A stretch of 64,000 bases of DNA from Leptolyngbya subtilissima AS-A7 (GTDB taxonomy: Bacteria > Cyanobacteriota > Cyanobacteriia > Phormidesmidales > Phormidesmidaceae), in the NCBI RefSeq assembly GCF_039962255.1, contig NZ_JAMPKY010000002.1, positions 1 to 64,000 on the forward strand, given 5' to 3'. Shown one piece after another: positions 58,169 through 64,000 of this stretch (the stretch's first letter is position 1; each line of letters starts with the position of its first letter). Position numbers and translations under genes: made by a program. The notes beneath the pieces are model-generated. The model saw only the letters and a list, made by a program, of their open reading frames with translations. It did not search any database and was not told where the DNA came from.

Positions 58169-60580
58169 CTATTTTGAGGCTGAGCGCCCCGCTAGGTAGC
58201 CCCACGCGTAGGCTGTGTCGCCCATACTCTGCATGACCGTGAATTCGTTGATATTGGGCACGTAGTAGATGTCGAAGTAGGTCTCCACCGAAGGCCACTG
58301 CCGAGCTGGGGGGACCGCCACCGACTCCAGCACATCAAAAAACCATTCAGAGCCGTAAAAGTCGTTGTCAATGGGGCCGTAGAGGGTGATGCCTGGCAGC
58401 AGGTCGCCGGTAATACGCTGATCAAGAATTAGGGGATTTTGGGGCGACTTGTGGCCCAGGCCGGTGGTATAGGTCATGTTGTCGGGGTTGGCCCCGGCGG
58501 AAAACTGGCAGGCTAGCAGAGCAGCATTGAGGTAACGATCGCTACCGGTCAGCGCGTGGGCCCGCAGCAGGATTCGCGCCTTAGGAGCCCCAAGTCCATC
58601 GCCCCAGCCAACGGGGGTTGTCGGGAGCACCTTAGTCCAGCCAAAAGCCGTGGTTTCCCCCGTCTCCACAGCGGCGTCAGCCTCAGCCAAAAGCGAGGCC
58701 CGCAGCTCGGCCTGGAGTTCTGCGTCGACCTGGTCAGCGGGTAGGCGGCTGTAAAGAAAGTTGAATTCTCGCTGGGGGGCGGCTATTCGGTAGTCGCCGC
58801 GAGCCTCAGCAGGAATGGCCGATCGCGCGGCGACAAAGCGATCGTGCCAGAGGCGATCGCCCGTGAGGTTATAAAGCTCTAGGGCCGCCAGGGCGCGGTC
58901 GGCCTCTATACGGTGGCGGGGCCATTCCTGAGCCTGAATTCCGGCTTGATGACGGGCCTCGGCCCAGGCCATGGCTGCGAGGGCGCTGTCGCGATAGCCC
59001 CCGGCCTGGTCAGGGACATAGGTTTCCAGCAGTCTAGCCGTGCGGGCCGCCACCCCAGCGTAAATGTAGCTGCTCCACGGGTCGGGGGCGTAGGCCATAA
59101 TCGGCAGCGACTCTTGCCAGCTGGTTTCACCCCGCTTGGGGTGCTCTGCCGACTCAATGCCGCCGCGCACGCCGCCTTCGGGAGTTTGCAAACGGCGATA
59201 GAAGTCGACTCCCCACAGCGCCTCATCTAGCAGGTCGGGGCGATCGTTGGCCGACTCCGGAATATTGAGCGCCAGATCGCTTAAGGGCTCAGGGAATAGT
59301 TCGAGCAGTTCGAGCAGCCAGCGAGCCACATCCAGGTGCTGAATGCGGCGGTCCCAGTCGCCGGCATCGAAGTAGCCGCCCCAGGCGTTGGCTACTACCT
59401 GATCGGTCTTGCCCTTTACCAGATTGGCAAAGTTACCCTCGTCAGTCCCCTGGGCGTTGAGGCCGTTGCCCGTATCCATCAGTCCAGTAGTGGATTGGTA
59501 AACCTTGACCCCATCGTCGGGGTGGAAGGGACGGGGGCGCTCAATATCGGTGTAGGGCGGCTCTAGGGCAATGCCGCTGCGCTGGTGATAGAACCCGCGG
59601 GCCGCTACATAAAAGGCCTGCTGCCAACTATTTTCAGCTACTGCAAAGGAGTTAGAGCAGCCGACTGTGTCTACGCAGAGCCGATACTGCCCAGGCTGGG
59701 TGAGGGCACTAAAGTCGAGTTGGTCAACATCGGTGAGGGTATAGGTGCGATCGCGGCCATCTTCTACCTCTTCACGGCGATAGCGGCGGCTAGCCTTTCC
59801 GCTCAACGCCACCTGGTTCGTCGCTTCGTCAATGACTTGAAACGATAGGCCTTCGGGATAGCTCAGCCCACCGCCCGTACCCATCCAGGTCGACAGAAAC
59901 CCTACTTTAAGCGAGTCATCGGGGCGAAACCCCAGGGCGGATACGTGGACGGCCTCGCTGATTTGGCGATCGGGCTGGTAGGCCAGAGCTAGGGGCGGTA
60001 GCTCCTGCCCCGTGATCTGAACCTGGTAGGTTTGTCCTGGGGTCAGGGGCGTGGGCAACCGCAGGTAGAACCGATGCTCCATAGCCCAGCGGCGATTGTC
60101 TCGGCTAACCTGGGCCGTGTCTATAGGCTTGCTTTTGCGGTATACCTCTGTCGGCGTTACGGGCTGCCGGTAGCTAGGGTCACCCTGGGACTGAATGCGA
60201 TAACCGTGCGGTTGGCTGGCGCGATTGGCATTAAACGGCTCCTCACTATAGCTGTCGAAGCCGTAGAGCACAGATTGATCAGCGCTCACCAAGGTACCCA
60301 GAGCCTGCCCCTGCCGCAGCACCCAAGTGTCGTTACCCGTAGTTTCTAGCTTGTCTTGGGGCTGGGGACGGTAGGGCTCCTGGCGAGCGTGGGTTATGGC
60401 GCCCTGGCGCAGGGAGACCACAATCACCTCAGGGCTAACCACGGCTACCGTCACAGCGGGCTGCGCCGAATTAGCGCTGGGCAACCAGTTACTACCGGCT
60501 GTGCAAGCCATCAGAAATGTCAGCAGCCCAAGCAAAAACGCAGCCCGGCGAGGCCAGCGACGTACAGTAGTAAACAACAT
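58169..60580 (-). CDS. Glycoside hydrolase family 9 lipoprotein (endoglucanase-type)
   Basis: 803 residues. Signal with lipobox LMAC (Cys26) predicts a lipoprotein. An N-terminal Ig-like cellulase domain (about 190-310; VSALGFRPDDSLKVGFLS, QPGQYRLCVD) precedes the (alpha/alpha)6 barrel. GH9 hallmarks are YFDAGDWDRR with Asp405 and Asp408, GANPDNMTYTTGLGHKSP and the C-terminal INEFTV with Glu779. Family members cut beta-1,4-glucans; here the substrate may be self-made cellulose or another extracellular glucan. ATG at 60580 has AGGAG upstream. GH9 is uncommon in cyanobacteria. Confidence 0.9.
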   Translation of the reverse strand: MLFTTVRRWPRRAAFLLGLLTFLMACTAGSNWLPSANSAQPAVTVAVVSPEVIVVSLRQGAITHARQEPYRPQPQDKLETTGNDTWVLRQGQALGTLVSADQSVLYGFDSYSEEPFNANRASQPHGYRIQSQGDPSYRQPVTPTEVYRKSKPIDTAQVSRDNRRWAMEHRFYLRLPTPLTPGQTYQVQITGQELPPLALAYQPDRQISEAVHVSALGFRPDDSLKVGFLSTWMGTGGGLSYPEGLSFQVIDEATNQVALSGKASRRYRREEVEDGRDRTYTLTDVDQLDFSALTQPGQYRLCVDTVGCSNSFAVAENSWQQAFYVAARGFYHQRSGIALEPPYTDIERPRPFHPDDGVKVYQSTTGLMDTGNGLNAQGTDEGNFANLVKGKTDQVVANAWGGYFDAGDWDRRIQHLDVARWLLELLELFPEPLSDLALNIPESANDRPDLLDEALWGVDFYRRLQTPEGGVRGGIESAEHPKRGETSWQESLPIMAYAPDPWSSYIYAGVAARTARLLETYVPDQAGGYRDSALAAMAWAEARHQAGIQAQEWPRHRIEADRALAALELYNLTGDRLWHDRFVAARSAIPAEARGDYRIAAPQREFNFLYSRLPADQVDAELQAELRASLLAEADAAVETGETTAFGWTKVLPTTPVGWGDGLGAPKARILLRAHALTGSDRYLNAALLACQFSAGANPDNMTYTTGLGHKSPQNPLILDQRITGDLLPGITLYGPIDNDFYGSEWFFDVLESVAVPPARQWPSVETYFDIYYVPNINEFTVMQSMGDTAYAWGYLAGRSASK

Positions 60581-60888
60581 TTTCAGCAGCTCTCCTGGGC
60601 AAGTGACCACAGCAACGAGGCGAGCAACGGCTCACTACGCCCTGCCAAACCCTAGGGCCATAGTACAAACTGCGCCAGTGAGTGTGAAGTCTCATCTTCA
60701 AGCGGTGCCAAAGTTTTATCCCAGCTAAACAATTGGGCTATTGCTTCATTAAAAGTGAGCTAATATCTAAGCCGATTCAGCCTTTTCTTTTAAAGGACCA
60801 CTGCTTGCGGACTAGAACTTACAGCCCATAAGCAGAATGGGTAGCGCCGCAAACGGTTTGCGATCGCTTAAAGGCGCGGCTGAATTCT
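60581..60888. promoter_or_regulatory. Divergent promoter region between GH9 and the amidase
   Basis: About 300 bases. TAATAT at 60761-60766 is a plausible -10 for the amidase gene, with CTATTG at 17 bases spacing as a poor -35. Nothing repeat-like is seen. Confidence 0.3.
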
Positions 60889-62484
60889 GTGGTGTGTGGG
60901 AGATCGGCCCGATTGCGGCTAAGGCAGCTTTTTACTGGAGTAGTTGGGGTGGCTGGGGTATGCCTGTTTGGCAGCCTACCGGCCAAAGCCAGCGCACGGC
61001 TTCAAGCTTGGGAGTTTGACACTAGCCAAAACCGTCTGGTGTTTTCTACCGAAAGCGGGGTAGAGCCTCAGGTTAGCTGGCTCAGCGATCCTCAGCGATT
61101 GGTCATCGATCTACCGGGCATTTTGACTGAAGAAGCCCTAGGCAATCAGTTCGTGGGCGGAGCGGTCGCGGCGGTACGCGTTACCCAAGCCGACGCCCAA
61201 ACCACCCGCATGGTACTCGAGCTCAACCCTAACTACAGCCTCGACCCCAAGCAGGTAAAAGTGTGGGGCCTGACTAGCCAGCAGTGGGTGGTGCAGCTCC
61301 CGGGTTCGACGCCGGCGATCGCAGCCGATGACGGCTTGAGCATTCCAGATTTTTCTAAAGCAGCTAGACCCCGCCCGCTGACAGCAGCTGGGGCCGAACC
61401 GCTACCGCCGCTGATCAGCCGCAACCAAGTCAACACTGCCGCTGTCAGGGCAACGGCCACCGTACTGCGCGGCGTTCAAACTACCGCAGAGGGTTTCTTT
61501 ATTCCCACTGCTGGGGCCACACCTCAGGTGCGTGTGTACCGCACTCGCGATGCTAGTCAGTCACGCCAGATTGTCATTGACCTGCTAGACGCGGCTATTG
61601 CCCCTGGCCTCACCCCCGAAGCATTGCCCCAGGGGCGCTACGGCATCCATCGCTGGAGTATTAGTCAGTTTGCCACCGCCCCGCCCGCCATTCGCCTCAC
61701 CCTCACCCTCGATGGCTTTAGCCCCGATTGGCAAATCACGCCCGTAGCCAACGGCGGCATTTGGGTAACCCCCATCGGCGTTGCCCCCAACCAAATTGCG
61801 GCCCCGCCCACTACAGTCGTGCTGCCCGTGCTGAACCCGGTGACGACACCGCCGCCGATCGCACAATCCCGCCCACCCGCAGCGGCGGTTCCCGCACCGG
61901 TCGTCGCTCCAACGCCTACTCCCAGCCCCGCCGCCCGAGGTCAGGTATTGGTCGTGCTCGACCCAGGCCACGGCGGCGTTGACCCTGGGGCAGTGGGCAT
62001 TGGCGGCCTGCAAGAAAAAGGGGTGGTGCTAGCGGTGGCCCAGCACACAGCCGCCGTGCTGCAGGCCCAGGGTATTGCCGTGCAGATGACTCGCCAGAGT
62101 GATCAAACCGTCGATCTGCAGCCTCGGGCCGACATGGCGACAGCGGCTCGGGCCACGGTGTTTGTCAGCATCCATGCCAACGCGGTGAATATGCAGCGCC
62201 CAGAGGTGAATGGGCTCGAAACCTACTACTACTCCGATACTGGGCAAGTGCTGGCAGCCGCTCTCCAGCGCCAGGTGCTCAGCACCATGGCCATGAACGA
62301 TCGCGGCGTCCGCCAGGCGCGGTTTCTGGTGCTACGCCGCACCGCTATGCCCGCGGCCCTAATTGAAATTGGTTTTGTGACCGGCGCCATTGATGCCCCC
62401 AAACTCAGCGATCCGCGCTGGCAGGCGCAGATGGGGCAGTCCATTGCCCAAGGGATTCTTAACTATTTAGGTAGCCAGCTTTGA
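60889..62484 (+). CDS. N-acetylmuramoyl-L-alanine amidase with AMIN domains (AmiC-type)
   Basis: 531 residues. A signal peptide (hydrophobic 13-30, then ALPAKAS-like site) leads to an AMIN domain (about 38-135), a second AMIN-like segment (about 200-300) and a Pro-rich linker (about 305-350). The amidase_3 domain begins at VLVVLDPGHGGVDPG; zinc ligands are the His in DPGHGG, Glu in LQEKG and His in SIHANA, and the catalytic Glu is in LIEIGFVTG. It splits the septal peptidoglycan for daughter-cell separation or communication in filaments. The GTG at 60889 gives the longest frame. Confidence 0.93.
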   Translation: MVCGRSARLRLRQLFTGVVGVAGVCLFGSLPAKASARLQAWEFDTSQNRLVFSTESGVEPQVSWLSDPQRLVIDLPGILTEEALGNQFVGGAVAAVRVTQADAQTTRMVLELNPNYSLDPKQVKVWGLTSQQWVVQLPGSTPAIAADDGLSIPDFSKAARPRPLTAAGAEPLPPLISRNQVNTAAVRATATVLRGVQTTAEGFFIPTAGATPQVRVYRTRDASQSRQIVIDLLDAAIAPGLTPEALPQGRYGIHRWSISQFATAPPAIRLTLTLDGFSPDWQITPVANGGIWVTPIGVAPNQIAAPPTTVVLPVLNPVTTPPPIAQSRPPAAAVPAPVVAPTPTPSPAARGQVLVVLDPGHGGVDPGAVGIGGLQEKGVVLAVAQHTAAVLQAQGIAVQMTRQSDQTVDLQPRADMATAARATVFVSIHANAVNMQRPEVNGLETYYYSDTGQVLAAALQRQVLSTMAMNDRGVRQARFLVLRRTAMPAALIEIGFVTGAIDAPKLSDPRWQAQMGQSIAQGILNYLGSQL

Positions 62485-62726
62485 GGCCACGGTGAATGAT
62501 GCTCGGTTAGGCACGGCCGCTCAACGGCAACGGAGCCAACACACGGACTAAAGCCCTCACTCTGCCTAGGTACATAGATAAACCGGAGGGCGCGGGCCCT
62601 TAGGAACTAGTGATAAAATCCTGGTCTTTGAACCCTAGATTCGCCCATAGGGTAAATTTTCGCGTTGGTTTGTCCAACAACTTTTTGTACAGTACCGCCT
62701 CCCCTAGTCCAAGCAGGAGAAGGATC

Positions 62727-63854
62727 ATGGCTAAGGCCCCGCGATCGCTCGATCACCACAACCGCAATGTCTATTGCCTGATTGTGCTGATGCTAACCCT
62801 GAGCTGCCTAGGATTTTTTGTTGAGCGGCGCAGCGAAACGGCTCGCCTTGCCGAAGCCCAGGGGCTTTTGTCTACCGGCACTACGCCTCAGGGAGTATCG
62901 GGCGGCCGGGCTCGCGGTGGTGACTTTGGCAGCCCCTCCGGCGGCGGCGCACCTGGAGGAGGTTTTTCCGGCGGCGGTGGTGCGCTGCCCCCTGCAGGGG
63001 GTCCGAGCTATGGCGGCCCAGGCTATGGTGGCGGCTATCCCTCCTACCCTAGCGGCGGTCCAGTGATTGTGCCAGTGCCTGGCGGTTATGTGGGTGGCTA
63101 TCCCGGCGGCTATGTGGGCGGCTACCCTGGCGGCGGAATCGCGATCGGCGGCGATGTAGGTCTATTGTTTTTGCTGGCGGTGCTGGGCTTTACGGTCCTG
63201 CCTTTAATCACAAATTTGATGCGGTTGGGGGCTAGTGGATTTGGCCGGGGCATCCAAGTTGTAGACAGCGGCAACGAGCTGACCAACGATGTCGTCACCA
63301 TAACTCAGCTCCAGGTAGCGCTGCTGTCCCAGGCCCGCGATCTTCAGACTGAGCTAGAGACTATCGCCGCCCGCAGCGATATTGGTACTAAGCCAGGGCT
63401 GAATCGGCTGCTGCAAGAGACGGTGCTGGCCCTACTGCGATCGCCCGAATACTGGTCCCATGCCAAAGTTACCAACCAAACCGTTCGCTCCCGCGCTCAG
63501 GCCTCCCAGGTCTTTGAGCAGCTCTCTGTTACCGAGCGCAGCAAATTCAGCCGCGAAACCTTAGTTAACGTCGGTGGCCAGGTCAGCCGCCAAACCTACC
63601 AGCCTAAGCCTGATGCCGACCCAGCGGCCTACATCGTGGTAACGCTAATTGTGGGCACCGCCGATGATCAGCCCCTTGTCACTCAGCCGATCCATTCTGC
63701 CAGCGATCTTCAGACATCTCTGAGACGGCTTGGCGGCGTCACTCCCGACTATCTGCTGGTCTACGAACTGCTCTGGACACCCCAAGATGCCAGCGATAGC
63801 CTCAGCTATGACCAAATGCTGGCCGCCTACCCCGACCTCACCCAAATCAGCTAA
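62727..63854 (+). CDS. DUF1517 membrane protein with Gly/Tyr/Pro-rich segment
   Basis: 375 residues. A membrane segment (about 15-30) is followed by ~100 residues rich in Gly, Pro, Tyr and Ser with tandem GGYVGGYP units, a second membrane segment (about 145-170; [20 protein letters not shown]) and a DUF1517 domain (about 180-375) ending in [19 protein letters not shown]. The family occurs in cyanobacteria and chloroplasts; function unknown. ATG at 62727 has AGGAGAAGG upstream, so the 39 codons before it are excluded. Confidence 0.88.
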   Translation: MAKAPRSLDHHNRNVYCLIVLMLTLSCLGFFVERRSETARLAEAQGLLSTGTTPQGVSGGRARGGDFGSPSGGGAPGGGFSGGGGALPPAGGPSYGGPGYGGGYPSYPSGGPVIVPVPGGYVGGYPGGYVGGYPGGGIAIGGDVGLLFLLAVLGFTVLPLITNLMRLGASGFGRGIQVVDSGNELTNDVVTITQLQVALLSQARDLQTELETIAARSDIGTKPGLNRLLQETVLALLRSPEYWSHAKVTNQTVRSRAQASQVFEQLSVTERSKFSRETLVNVGGQVSRQTYQPKPDADPAAYIVVTLIVGTADDQPLVTQPIHSASDLQTSLRRLGGVTPDYLLVYELLWTPQDASDSLSYDQMLAAYPDLTQIS

Positions 63855-64000
63855 CTGAAGCCTCAGCTAATTTGGCCTCGTTAGAATCGGCAGAAACAGC
63901 TTCCAGCAGGGCAAGTAACTCGCGCTCAAAGGCTACCTGGGCGCGGTTCGTTCTGCCACCCACGTATACCGTGCCCTCCTGCGCCAGCGCCCACACTTGG
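63847..64000 (-). CDS. 3' end of an unidentified gene
   Basis: The minus-strand frame from the right edge reads [20 protein letters not shown], goes on [16 protein letters not shown] and ends at TGA 63849-63847. The stop overlaps the DUF1517 stop by 8 bases. Codon use is like the neighbours, so this is probably a real C-terminus of a longer protein. I do not recognise it. Confidence 0.55.
   Translation of the reverse strand, partial: QVWALAQEGTVYVGGRTNRAQVAFERELLALLEAVSADSNEAKLAEASVS

Overview
The window is chromosomal DNA of a cyanobacterium, most likely a Leptolyngbya/Nodosilinea-type filamentous strain (lineage inferred). The evidence is the 5' part of psaA at the left edge, tocopherol cyclase, a SigF-type sigma factor, cry-DASH, many genes of cyanobacteria-restricted families, and very frequent GCGATCGC (HIP1) octamers in coding and non-coding DNA. 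Codon use is even and GC-rich. I see no phage, transposase, CRISPR, rRNA or tRNA.

Layout. 1-10.4 kb: psaA (partial), Nudix hydrolase, zinc metallopeptidase, tocopherol cyclase, an SDR, MtnA, a membrane protein/DUF167/MobA run and a DUF1574-type lipoprotein. 10.7-24.7 kb: rhomboid protease, pentapeptide-repeat protein, MurQ, DUF4870 and DUF3110 proteins, a giant TamB-type protein, signal peptidase I, a VOC protein, a CobW/COG0523 GTPase and MsrP. 25.4-31 kb: SigF with a PilP-like neighbour, a desaturase-SDR fusion, a nucleotidyltransferase and an unpaired OppB-type ABC permease. 31.2-36.1 kb: a complete glucose-type PTS (EIIA-HPr-EI fusion plus EIICB with a second, cysteine-less EIIB), unusual in cyanobacteria. 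36.6-41.7 kb: cry-DASH, PrxQ, a NuiA-like protein, a GH13 enzyme and an ABC ATPase.

42.3-58 kb is the most interesting part. A split olefin synthase (FAAL-ACP, then KS-AT-KR-ACP-ST-TE) is followed by an ATGA-coupled DUF6208-type gene and a fatty-acyl desaturase. It lies directly before aar (acyl-ACP reductase), accA, an SDR and folE. The order ado-aar-accA-SDR-folE is the classical cyanobacterial alkane neighbourhood. Here ado is missing from its place, and the 1-alkene pathway that is normally an alternative to it stands there. All catalytic residues I checked in the olefin synthase and in AAR are intact. AccA, a carboxyltransferase subunit of acetyl-CoA carboxylase, makes the malonyl-CoA that the synthase would consume.

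58.2-64 kb: a GH9 lipoprotein, an AMIN/amidase_3 peptidoglycan amidase, a DUF1517 protein and the 3' end of an unidentified gene.

Non-coding structure includes a 141-bp dispersed repeat (two copies), C/T-rich tracts abutting three start codons and occurring in frame inside the olefin synthase, a 118-bp nested palindrome after folE, several strong bidirectional hairpin terminators, and a good RpaB (HLR1) box before the pentapeptide gene.
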